DNA of 64,000 nt, taken from Branchiostoma lanceolatum. Lineage: Eukaryota; Chordata; Leptocardii; Amphioxiformes; Branchiostomatidae. Location of the stretch: NCBI RefSeq assembly GCF_035083965.1, contig NC_089737.1:14125029-14189028 (forward strand). Reading direction: 5' to 3'. Both the position numbers and the translations under genes were made by a program. Below the pieces are notes generated by a model, which made no database searches, was not told the DNA's origin, and was given only the letters and a program-made list of their open reading frames with translations. Below, one piece after another: positions 24,401 through 35,888 of this stretch (position 1 is the stretch's first letter; every line of letters begins with the position of its first letter).

Positions 24401-24879
24401 CAATAAGCCCCTGTCAGGGCCCAATTGCCTGGATATGGCGATGTCCGTAGTTGGGGTGGGGGCGCAACGGTTCGCAGCGCAGTGCAAACACGATAATCAA
24501 GCTTTGAACTCAAATACATTTTACCATTAGATAGTCTAAACGCGAACCCCTTATGCAGGCCTCCATGTATTCATATTCCCGCACACCTCTCATCCTAATT
24601 GCCTGGTTGTGGCGATGTCCGTAGTTGGGACAGGGGGCTCAACGCTTCGCAGTGCAGTGCAAACATTTTAGCGTTTCATAGCGTAAACGGGAACACCTCA
24701 TGCAGGCCCCCATGAATGCACATCCTCACATACCCCTGTTTTGCTTCCTTTGACGCTCGGCAACAGCCCCTAAAAATAATAAAATGCACCAGAGTCAGCC
24801 TCAAAATCTTACCAAAATTCTCGTTAAGACCCTCCGGAGTTATTCCCTTTCGTCCTCTCTCCAACGTAGGCTATTTATT

Positions 24880-25325
24880 TGCCCGCCAGTGTTGGGGACC
24901 ATTTGTGTTGCACCTTACCTGTGGTCACAGGTAACAGAGCCTGCACAGACCATGAAACAGAGCATGTTCCGACTTTTTCAGATCAAGTGTCGCCGGCCAC
25001 AAATGTTGATCGACAGTTCTTTTGTTGTGTGTGTATAGCGGGCGTATTTATGTAACATTGGGCGTGAAAATTCAACACCAATCATGGCACCGCTAACGTT
25101 GCCTACTAGTGAGTTTGTCTAGGCCAAGACATAACACCATTTAGTTGGTCGTGGGTAAAAAAAATACATCATTCAATGGAAAGACCCAACTACATATGTG
25201 GAGTTACCTATGCGTGAAAAAACTCCCTGATTCGCATGATCTTTCACCTCGCGCCGCAAGGCAACCAACCGCGAAAGTGAAAGCACGAACTACCGACCGG
25301 GACGAAACGCCCGTGTTATGTTTAT
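24880..25325. repeat. unit 3 of the three-copy upstream repeat
   Basis: Carries gcccgccagtgttggggacc, ggtaacagagcctgcacaga, cagatcaagtgtcgccggcc, gtatagcgggcgtatttatg and gagtttgtctaggccaagac. It also has GAAAGTGAAAG at 25273-25283, which fits the interferon-stimulated response element core GAAANNGAAA, and ends accgggacgaaacgcccgtg like unit 1. Confidence 0.5.
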
Positions 25326-26286
25326 GATGCAATCGACGATAATCATCTTCCATACGGTATGGGACAGTTATGTCGCTACAATAAAGGAAAGAAAGAATCC
25401 TCCATTCAAGTCATGGACTATGTTCGGTATTTTCCTTGACTTCTATGGACTGCTACACAACGTCATAACATTGATACCGAGTCTTTTTGTTTACTCTAGT
25501 CCACCTTGAGGTAGAATACGTGATCTAATTGAACATTACAATTGGAACTAGAATAAGAAACGTAAACTACTTCTTACCTTTGTATTGTCACTTATTTCTT
25601 GGTTACCTTCTTCTTCCTCCCCTCTCTTCAGTAGTTCACTGCCCCTTTAGTGAAGGAAATATGGTAGTCCTAAGTCCTGAATGAAGACACCCCAGGTCTA
25701 GACGGCTAACAAATAAATCGACTCAAGTAGAAAACGGCCGTCGTCCGCAATCTAACAAGTGCAACTTCAAATCCAGTACACGATTTCACCTGATGTTATC
25801 GTCTGAAAACGCTTGAGCACTAGCAGGACTATACGAGGCTGCCAAACTTATCCAAGATATCTCAGACGTGGCCTATTCCTATTGACTAAAACTACAACCG
25901 AGAAAAGAAGGAAGTTGTGATCAGGTGCGCAAAGTCACCTGGGAAGGGGGAAAAGCCATGACTCATCTGTTCAGGTGGAAAGTCCCAGCCTTTCATATGA
26001 TCCAAAAAAGCATTTCTCGGGGGGTGGGGGTATAGGAATTCAAATACTGTTTAGTAAAGATAAGTAAGGACCATCTGATGTAACGGGTGAATATATTCAA
26101 ACTTGTTTGCACAGCAATTCTGATGGGCACAATATACACCAAAATATCTGAAACAGGTTTTACATCTTCCCTAGTTTGTAAATGAAACAGAACTACTGTA
26201 TGTTTATAGCTGTCACAGTGGGAAAATCTTCTTGGATAGCAACCAACATGACGGGAGTGACGTCACCGCTAGGCACCCCTAAATAT

Positions 26287-26720
26287 AATCTCCAAGCAGA
26301 TGTTTGGGGAGGCTAAATCATATTTTCTTAGCTGCCATTGTCTGTGACAAACATTAAGGAGGTGGTATGTCATAGAAAAGGGCAGCAAGGAAAACGTAAC
26401 GAATTAGTCTCCCAACTTCTGCTTGGAGATTCCCGTAAATGGACCTTGGTTTATTGTGTTTACGCTAGAGCTAATATGCCATAGTAAAGGACAGCAGGCC
26501 TGAAGGACAGTAAGGAAAAAGTAACGATTTAGTACCCGAGCATCTGCTTATGGGGATTACCGAGAATGGGTCTCCAGTGGTTGTAGCGTTTACATTAGAG
26601 CTAGTGTCACAGAAATGGGCAGCAAAGAAAACGTAACAACTGAAGTCCCCCAACATCTGCTTGGAGATTACCGTGAATAGACCTTGGTTTGTTCTGTTTA
26701 CACTAGAGCTAGTGGGCGGA
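26287..26720. repeat. foldback MITE followed by tandem copies of its right half
   Basis: 26287-26431 has inverted ends (aatctccaagcagatgtttg and the complement of caacttctgcttggagatt). Its right half then recurs twice at a period of about 120 bases, to 26720: each copy has aaggaaaacgtaac or a close variant, catctgctt, ggagattacc and ttacactagagcta. Confidence 0.65.
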
Positions 26721-27927
26721 TCGTTTCAACGCGAGACCTTATGAGTTCACACAAAGGTCACCTTGTTAGTTGAGGGGCATTAAGTTGCGCCGGGGAACAA
26801 CGCAGCAATTTAATCAAACACTCTGACAGTGATAACGTTATGTAGAGGGTATATATCAAGATATGCTCTGCTGTTGTCAAAGTAGGTTTTTAAGATAGAG
26901 AAATTCTACCTTATCCGTCTGCACTACTGTTGCCAAGTACACATTAAGAAGATACCATGATGTAGTTTTCACATTGCGTATTTGCATTTATTTATTCAGG
27001 TGGAAGGACCCCAAGTCCTTTGCTGTTTTGACGTACATGAATGACTTTCCTCAAAGTCCTTTATATATTACAATCTAATCTATACACATTTTACTCACTG
27101 ATAATAATCGGCTAAATTGACTTTGCAATGCAATCTATATACGTATCGATAAATGCTACGATTCTTACGGTAAAGTAGCATACTATCTATCGTTACATAT
27201 AGACTTGCATTGCTTTTAACATAGGAATATCAATAACATTCATGTATAACTGTATTTGCAATAAGTATATAAACAAATTGTAAATTATACAGCCACCATA
27301 TAGATTATCTTGAAATACTAATACTCCTATCATTAGCCATTAGACATCGATAACGGGAGAGAAGGCATAGGCTCGTAATGTCCCAAATTTGAAAAAAAAA
27401 ATTGTGGGTCGTCCCTGCAATTCTCGATAAGTACTATTTGAGTTACTATTAGAGTATGTTGGATTCTTCAACGTACTGGGATTTGACAAATGAGGCTCCT
27501 TCATCCTTAGGACCGAATGATTAAAGTCTACTCCCAAAAGACGACAAGAATATTGACATGTGAGTACGTATACTATATACAGACCATTCTCTCTCTCTCT
27601 GTTTAGACATGTCTCTCTGTGTATCTTTTTTGACCTACGTTTGTACGTCGTCTATGAATGGGATGTATCAATGTAGCAATTATCATATTCGGAATATAGT
27701 TTCGTGTATCCCCAGTAGCTTCCTATACATATCAAAATATGTTAAATTCTTAGGAAAATATGATTTTATCTTTGAATCTAGTTGGAAATGTGACAATAAA
27801 TGTGGTAATAAAACCCATATGTGTGTAGTTATGTACGTGTACAGTGCGTTGTATCTTCGTTGATAGAACACAACAGAACACCGATGCGATGCGATACCAT
27901 CATATCCATAAGCAGTCCCTTGTAGAC

Positions 27928-30083
27928 TTATTTCGTGCAAGCCTGAAACAAGAACAATAACAAAACAACTTGTCAGGACAAAAGAAAAGAGACTCTCTCT
28001 CTCTCTTTACTTCTGATTTGAAGTCAAACACCAAGTCACTGTAGATAAGTCAATGAATGAAACTATTGAAAATGACAAGTACACAGATTAGCACTCAGCC
28101 GATTTGTCCAAGTTGTATGTGTTTTTGCAAAGAAGAGGTAACCTTTAAGTGCTCTATTAGGCCTCATGATCTGAACGATCACAAAACAGTTCGTTTTTTA
28201 TAAGAGATTGATAAGTACCTTTATTTCCATGATGTAGATGATGGCTGCATAAAAGGTTCCCTTGCTGAATTCGTTCTTTAAGTCCCTTAATTGGTCCTCA
28301 CATTCTGGTAAGTAGAAATATGAAATAGCAAAGCAAATACCATCAAATTCACAGTACTCTCTCTAGAAGGAAAATAAAGCGTGTCGATTATTTGCATCAA
28401 TTAAGAATTAGAAACATCTTCATTAAATAGTTTTGTATTGCAAATGAATAAAGATTTCTAATAATAAAACATTCTACATTACTATAGGCATATTCATAGC
28501 ACTGGTTGGTGTTGATTTGTGGTTAGCCGTGCATGGGCATCAACTTTGCAACATTGAAAAATTAAAAAAAGGAACATGGAATGTGAAAAATTTAGCATGC
28601 TCACCCTGGAATGTCGGCCTGTCCTGTGCGTTCTGACTCCAGCATGTCTGCATCAGCTGACTGACTGTGCCCACCTCTGGCACATTTGTGGGGACCAACT
28701 TCAGGTCAGGCCGTTGTCCTGTTTTCACAGCAAGCTCGATGAGTGCTGAATTCATTGCATCTGCAGGGAAAGTCAGTGAATGAAAGACTCATGATTATGT
28801 TATATATGAGCTACTAAAGATGAAATAAGATTAAAGATGGTGTGAGGCGGGCCTACTGATAGAGCAAACATATACTCACTTTCATATGGCTTTCGTCTCG
28901 TGATGATTTCCCACAGCAGCACACCAAAGCTGAAATCATCACAAAGGGTGGTTGAAACTTAAAACCTGAAATCAAATTTCTCTTGTGGAAGGCAATAATC
29001 TAACTTTTCAAGTTTAAAAAACGTACCTGTACACATCAAACTTGCTGTTGGGAACGCTGTTGATATCTATGATGAACTCTGGTGGAGCATGCGTGATTGT
29101 CGCACCGGTTGGACTCGTTGAAGTGACAACGCGTGACGTAGTTTTCCATTTCGACAGGCCGAAGTCTGAAATCTGAAGGAGGGTTCAAAGCCATTAAAAC
29201 AGCATAATATAATGATAAGCCACTCAAGTTGGTCTGTATCTATGGATGACAGCCCTATAGAAGATTATTATTATGACTAAAGACTGGGCGAATTGTTTCG
29301 ACTTGTGATAGAAAACGTCACCCGTTACCTTCACATGGAAGTCTTCATCCAGTAGCACGTTTTCTGACTTCAGATCGCAGTGGAGAATCTGTGGGTTCTG
29401 GCAGTGCAGGAAAGTCATCCCCAGGGAGATCTCGTGCGCCATTCTCCACCTCAGGGCCCAGGGCACGTCCACATCCCGGAGCAGCTCGGCCAGGGAGCCG
29501 TTCTCCATATAGGGCATCACGATGGCGAAGTGTGGCTCCAGACAGACCCCCAGCAGACTGACGATGCAGGTCGATCGACCTCCAAGGTTCAGCTTTCTTG
29601 CCTCAGAGTATAGGAGAGGTCGCTCGCTATATAATAGAATGAATGAATGAATGACAAAGTATGTAATTATAGTCTTGTTTGTTTGCTTGCTTGTTTGTTT
29701 GCTTGCTTGTATTGCATACCCGGTAAACTGCCTCCTGGCGTAAAATACAAGGTTTGTACTGAACAAAGTACAAACTGCATATCCGGACAGATTTATTTGA
29801 TCCACTCACTCCTACTTTTGTTATAAGTGTGGCGGGTTTAAATCTTAAATGACTCGTACTGCGAATCAAGTTTTTGATACGATGATGAAGATTCATGCAC
29901 TGACCTTCCTTCTGTTGGTTGAGGCAGCAGCCGTTTGACAGCCACGTCCTGTTTCCAATCCCGATGATGAGCCTTTGCTACGGCGGCGAACCCTCCATGG
30001 CCGAGGTAGGACTCTGTCGGAAAGTCCAGCCGTTCATACTCGATGACAGGAAAATTGTCATCATCCGTCACGCTCAGCTTATT
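27928..30083 (-). CDS. RIPK-like protein kinase module, 3' part of the GBP-kinase gene
   Basis: Exons 30083-29905, 29626-29329, 29172-29027, 28929-28880, 28760-28605, 28304-28219, 27942-27928; 309 residues. The kinase domain is complete: glycine loop LGHGGFAAV, VAVK lysine, C-helix glutamate in YSEARKL, HCDLKSEN catalytic loop (H-x-D as in RIP kinases instead of HRD), SDFGLSKW, HAPPEF and SFGVLLWEI. HVKISDFGLSKW is close to RIPK2. The first exon opens in phase 0 with NKLSV and has no ATG before the glycine loop, so it needs an upstream exon; the nearest in-phase donor is the last GBP exon, 201 bases away. The C-terminus after the kinase domain is short (MEIK, then ACTK and stop) with no CARD, death domain or RHIM. 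The last exon is the least certain. Active-kinase residues are all present. Confidence 0.85.
29690..29815. repeat. short repeat, TGCATACCCGGTAAACTGCC family
   Basis: cttgtattgcatacccggta ... gctgcatatccggacagattt-type sequence in a kinase intron. It is nearly repeated at 36303-36420 and, more diverged, at 43765-43850. Probably a SINE part. A TTTG/CTTG microsatellite precedes it. Confidence 0.55.
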
Positions 30084-30284
30084 CTAGGAGAAAACAAGGT
30101 TGAACTCAATAGGATTTTATTTCACACCGGGGATCTACAAAATGTTTCGTAATCTATTACGATAACCTTGAGTGTTTAAGTTGCAGTATGTCTTTTTTCT
30201 CTAAAACATATCATCTTCCTGCAGAATTATTGTTGATTTTATTTCTTTATTGTGATTCGTTACATCTGTCATTTTCGAACGTAC

Positions 30285-33200
30285 TTTCATTCTTGTAACC
30301 CGGACTCCCTGTAGCTCAAGTGCATGTCGCTCTTCGATTTCTTGTTTCACCTGAGGAAGGAAAGAGGTAATAACAGATGGTAGGTAGATCTTTTGCAATG
30401 TTCGGAAATGCTCCTATCCTATCCACTTCAATATCAAATGCCGGCCCAAATCGGAGAACAATTACATATGTCAACTTATCCAAGTACCTTCTCCATCTGC
30501 TCCTTGTGCTGCTGATCCATTCTCAGATGGGCTCTCTGCATGTCCTGAACCTGTTTCGTCAGCTGCTGCAGTTCCATGGCCTGTTCCCTGGCCTTTAGGT
30601 CTGCCTCTCGTGTCTTCTGTTGTTCCTCCATCACCTGTGGTAACGATAAATTGAAATGTCCAGCATATTTACTCTACAGACTTATTTCTTCTTTCAATTG
30701 GACAATGACGTAGTTGATAAACCATGTATTTAGGTATAACGTTATGTTATATGTATTGTGTAACGTCTTTTCGCCAAGGGATTGTTGTGAGGAAGTGAAC
30801 AGTGAGTGAGTACTCAGTTTTTTTATTTTCCTCTCTTGTAGCTGAGATCCATTGATAATTGAAATTGCAATGTTGGTATCACGTTCAGACAATACCAACC
30901 ACCGGTATGCATCATGTGATGAAGTATCTAAATAAATCTTACCCGCTGCTCGTTGGAATGAAAAATATTACCTTGTATTGATATCTATTAATCTTCTTGA
31001 AGCTGGCCTCCAGATCTTGGCTCTTGGTCATCTCTTGCAGGACAGTCCACTTCTCTGGGCCACGTGCCTGCTCCCCGTACTGCTGACGTGCTTCAGTCAG
31101 CTCTCCCACCAGCTGTTTAAACTGATAGTCCGGAGGAGGCTTCTCTACACGTTTCCTGACACACAATTAAAAGCGATAAGTTATTATCATTAGTGAGACC
31201 CGTATCCCCCAAATTAGCCCACTGATCAGTCTTGACAAATTGTATTTACCAACTGCTAACGGAGATTTACTATCACATGCTGTCAAAATAATGAGGAGTA
31301 AAAATGACCTTCTGTCTTTACAAGGAATGAAGTGAATGTTTGAATTACCTTATTGGGTCAAACAAGCGTTCATAAACCTGTTGACAGAAGACCTTTGAGT
31401 GTTCTCTGTTCTGCTGGATGAAGTGGAAAAGCTCCCCGCCATTAACGACAAACCCTTTCTGCTGATAGGTTTTGCCGTCTTCTGCCACATAGTCGACTAT
31501 GCGCTCGTCTCTTCGAACTGCAATTAAAGTGACGAAAATGATATCACCTTTATCGAATTTTCCTATTGTTTTAAGCTTGCCATATTTGCATGTCACTGTG
31601 ATCTTCATTTCGGAAATTCACATTAAGAGGTGCATCATTTTTTTTAAAATTACCCAGACCATTCGTCAATAGACATACTAGGTAGTCTCGGAATATTCAA
31701 CTGACCTGACTAGAATGCTCAGCCCAAAGCCCACTGACAGTGGGTACGTTCATAGTCTCCGTTAGCCCCCAAAGTCTACATCAGAGTTTTACTTCTTGGA
31801 CAACTAGGCAGATACCTCAGCTAAGTATTGATCATCGTTGACTACCCACCCAAGCGATTTTGCATTTGATCCACCACATCGTCGCTCTCGTCATATCTCT
31901 GAGTCTGTGAGCTGGTACAAAAATGGCCGACCTTCGTCAGAAGCTTGTCTGTGAGTACCTTGAACAACTCGTTGTGTAAATCCATGAGGGTAGGCTGGGC
32001 GGGTTGGTTTCTGAATGGAGAGATATGAATAGAGCGAATAAAGATGCAGCCTATTGCACACAGTGTGTATATGTGGGAAAATGACACCAAGTTTTGATTT
32101 GTTATTACAATTGATGTTTGATAAAAAATTTCCTTACTTTCCATCTTTTGCCATCTCCTCTATTGGAACTTGTCCATTTCCGCTCGCTCCAGCGATCTTT
32201 GCCTAGTAGAGAGAATAAAGTGTAATTAACATCGAAAGCTATCAGTCCACAATGTCTTATTTTCTCTCAATTGAATAATGGTGTAAATGGTTATATCTAG
32301 GCCATCGCTAATATCCATTAGAAGGAAACAAAATAATTGGGAAATAGATAAATAACTGATGATACGGATGGTATCGCGTGATTGCAACGAAAAATCAAGA
32401 TATCTATGATACGGGCAGTGCTGTTAGATCGCACCTGCATCTGCTTTATGTACTCCATGGCTATTTCATCAATGACCTTTCTCCGCATGACCTCTACTGT
32501 GTTCTGCCAGGTGTTGTCCAGGGCAGGGATGGCCTTAGGATCATTGACCGCTTCCACATACTGTTGGGTCATGATGCTGAGGGCCTCACCTGAGAGGAAT
32601 TACATACATGATTGATAATTAAGAAATCCAACACTTTAATCAGACTCTAATTAATGACTTATCAATTTGTCTCAACCTGGACGTAAAGACAACAAAATTT
32701 GTTGCCATGATAACTGTGGTCTCTGCTAGTGTTTACGTTTTCTACAACTTACACTATAGATCAGACGCAAATAAGGACCTCAATTGTATAGATTTTATCA
32801 GTAGATCACCTTCTCTACTCAAATAACACAAGTTGTTTAAAGTCTTATCTTAGCAAAAAGGCTATTTGTACCATTGCCTTATAAATTCTGTAAATAAGGA
32901 CCTCGTCTGCATGATTTATGTCTGATAATGCCCACATTTACTTAACTTCCAAATGCGCCAAAAAGGTATACTCACTGACAGTTGTCAATTCTTTATTCTG
33001 AAGATGAAATTATGATCATGAGTGTTGGTCACATTTTCCTTCTTGACTAACTTACCACTAACAGTCGAGCCGCTGTAGTAGCCTCTCTTTGCACGTGACT
33101 TCAACAACAGCGTTTTTGTCAGCTCCTCTACACCCTTGTTGAATTCTGGGTTCAGGCTGTCCGTGCGCTTAGCGATGTTGTTCATCACCTCCGGGTCCCG

Positions 33201-35888
33201 AGAGGGCCTCTCCAAGGTGGCACACTCCACAGATGGGAAGAACGTGAGGATGGCTCGTCCTACTTTGTCACTGGCTGACTCTTCAAACGCATCAGGGTCA
33301 CAACTAAGGACCTAAGTTTAGAATTGATCGATCAAGAAAGTATAACGTAAGTGACACGTCAGGTGATCGGAAGCATAGTAATCAAACCTTCCCTTCCTCT
33401 CTCATACTAAGGCTTTAGATTATTCTTATCCTCCTGTTTTTGTGTTAGATCAAAGCACTGTCTTCCATCTACATTCTTGACAATGGCGCTGCACCATATA
33501 TATCTTACCTTCTTCTTCAAGTACTCGCCGGGGTCCATGTCTTTGCCGTCCTTATCCTGCATCTTCTGAGACACGTCACGCAGCAGCCACAGGAAGTCTG
33601 GGAAGAACTCACGGAATTGTGCCACGTCTCTCCCCTCTCCTTTTTTCACTGTGATCCCCTTAGCCAGCTTGACGAAGCACCTGGTAGTATTTTGAATTTT
33701 CAGTGCTTGTGTTTTAAAGTACACTGCATGTCTGATAAGTACCACATTAGTTAGATGGTAAACATAGTCATTAATGGTAGACAAAATGTATTAATGGCAG
33801 TTGAAGCTGATAGACGTAACTCGTTCATATACTCACTGCATCTTCTCCAGATCTCCCTTGTACGGCACATAGAGTGAGTTGTAGATGAGATGGGACGAAA
33901 GCAGTATGGTCATCACCAGGATAGAGGCGTCCTGGCCAGCGGTGGCTCCTACTGCATCTAGTCGTTGATTCAGAAGTGATTTTTTTAAAATCATTGAGCA
34001 AGGGTATCATCAAGCGTGTCCTCTATTGCACACTATCACTTTATAATTTACGTTTTGATACATGACACTATTCCTAGGGTAGAGAGCTGGAAGCATATCA
34101 TAAATCAGGATAAATCAGTATAGCATGTTACACTTTTAGGTGAATCTCTTTTTAGTAAAGCTGTCACATATTGCCTTACACTACTTACATTATATATACA
34201 TGTAATAGCTTTGCGAACTACTAGTAACCTGGATTCCACCTTAAGTTGGTTGGTCTTAAAGGAATTTTGAAGCGAAAGCTGCGAAGCAAACCTAAGTATC
34301 CGGGTAAGCCCTGACCAACCCCACGTACCTATGCCCTCTGTGTCCAGCAGCACGATAGTGAAGTCCTTCCCCCGCAGCACCTTGGTGCCCATCCAGATAC
34401 CAAACGTCTGGGGGTCCGTGCGATGGCCCAGCTCAAAGGCATCCGCAGTGCCAAGTAACCTATATTGAAGAACAATGATTTCAAGAAGCATGTTCGGCAA
34501 TTCAGTACAGTTCCGCCATATGCATTCACCTTAATGATATTTATATCCTAATAGTAATAGCATTTGAAATAACCAATAGCCATAGGCCCCCACAAGACCA
34601 TGCTGAAACCTGAATCCTTATTTAGAATTTCTTCTATATCATGACGCAGATACATCAAATGTGTTTGGGTCCATGTAGGCAGTCTAGATACATGTGTTGA
34701 AAACAAGTGTCTTAAAACCGTAGTCAAACACGTGTGTTTGGTCAGACAAGAGAAAAGGCAATGACCTCCGGCAAATTACAGTTCGTTTGAATCATGAACC
34801 ACTGCAACCATGCAACAGGCTATCATGACTGAGGGTATAGCTGTTAATGAGTTGCGGTTCCTTTATAATGGGAATAACGCACTTTATGAGGTTGAATCTA
34901 ATAGGGATTCGAGACGCGTTGGATTCGCCATTGCTTGGTGCATCATCAACAAGAGTTCGGAGACGTCATGAAATATATGATACGCTAATTAGGCCCTTAT
35001 TTCAGGCGGAAAGTAACAGGAGGGTATTCTATTTTGGCGAGGTCCGTGCCTTTGCCAATATTTGCTATACCGATGTCACAATGTGAGAGGCTACACTCTG
35101 TGAGAACAAAAAGCGTGTAGGTGTTTGTTTCGGTGTGTACAATGGAATAGCGAATATCAGGTTACTGCCGAGTTAACGTGGTATATAGCACCCCAACTAA
35201 CCAAATCGTTTACTCTATTTACGTCAAAATTGTCACCACTGGCACCACTTGTACACGGCCAACCTACTATTTCTCGGGCGATGTAACTGTTATATGGATT
35301 TTAACATAAAGTCGAAGATAATAGAGCTTCCAGCAACTTGTATGTATTACAAAGTAAGCTTAATATATACCATACAGTGACAAAAAATCATTTAAACCAA
35401 ATTCCCTTCTGCAAGAATTGAAACTTTGTTGACCTAACGGTGACATCCAAAGGACAAGGCTAAATGCGGAACTTCAAGTGACAAAACTTAATTAAGACCT
35501 ATATACTATAGCTATCCGTAGCCCTGCCGTGGCCCAGTGGTTCTGCTACTATGGTAACACGACACAAAGGTACCGAATGCAGCAGATTAGACGATAGACA
35601 ACCCATCTTACCTGGAGAGGATGTAGCTTTTCCCGGTCCGACAGGGCCCGCAGATCGCCAGGACGCTCACGGGCTCCTCGATCCCCTCCAGTAGCTCTAA
35701 GGCCTCGGGAACGACCTGCAGGATCTCCCGTCGGACGCCATACACATTTTCGACTACGCCGTTCGACGAATTGTATTTCAGATCGTTTGGCAGAATCAGC
35801 GGGATGGACGAACCCTGGATTGGCCTACCTGGTTTGGGCTTCAGCTCCTCGACTCTGAACCCGAACTTGGAATGCAGCCCCGACATAT
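30285..35888 (-). CDS. guanylate-binding protein (GBP) module, 5' part of a predicted GBP-RIPK-like kinase fusion
   Basis: Exons 35888-35612, 34459-34329, 33957-33837, 33680-33509, 33311-33056, 32589-32435, 32202-32138, 32010-31850, 31517-31349, 31155-30972, 30635-30488, 30350-30285. The exon plan and phases match the DED-GBP paralogue. From the ATG at 35886 the GBP part is about 634 residues: P-loop GPCRTGKS 80-87, DTEG 131-134, LLRD 208-211, helical region, then an E/Q/K-rich coiled coil. The first exon opens after an acceptor-like AG in phase 1, so an upstream exon is possible; no DED was found before the AGMO1 gene. Exon 30635-30488 counts 148 nt against 147 expected, and the extra base (T run at 30600-30601) breaks the frame unless the exon is skipped or the base is an error. 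Exon 30350-30285 ends in phase 0, matching the kinase exon at 30083. Read-through past 30285 would stop at 30201. Inferred role: GBP-type defence GTPase with its own kinase. Confidence 0.85.
30595..30605 (-). other. apparent one-base frame disruption in the GBP coiled-coil exon
   Basis: On the - strand the coding phase before this point reads EEQQKTREAE-like codons and after it a frame shifted by one (KAREQAMELQQLTKQ), both matching the paralogous exon 13171-13013. The plus strand reads ctttaggttctgcc at the join. The shifted frame would hit a stop in the next exon. Polymorphism, assembly error, exon skipping (both neighbours are phase 0) or real decay are all possible. Confidence 0.6.
32690..32960 (-). 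repeat. piece of the AT-rich dispersed element
   Basis: aatttgttgccatgataact ... accttctctactcaaataac ... ccacatttacttaacttcca recurs at 950-1200 in the same order. In a GBP-kinase gene intron. Confidence 0.55.

Larger units (their letters stand above)
22336..27927. other. gene-free stretch between the two GBP genes
   Basis: Contains a SINE (23020-23378), two more copies of the three-copy unit (24105-24400 and 24880-25325) and the foldback/tandem block at 26287-26720. The rest (about 26.7-27.9 kb) is AT-rich with no recognisable exon. It should include the promoter of DED-GBP on the left and the 3' end of the kinase gene on the right. Confidence 0.55.

Noticed and set aside
30201-30284. Separate C-terminal end for the GBP gene by read-through of the last GBP exon
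   Set aside because: Possible (two AATAAA motifs lie there on -), but those motifs fall before the stop at 30201, and the phase-matched kinase exon explains the donor at 30284 better. Kept as the main alternative.
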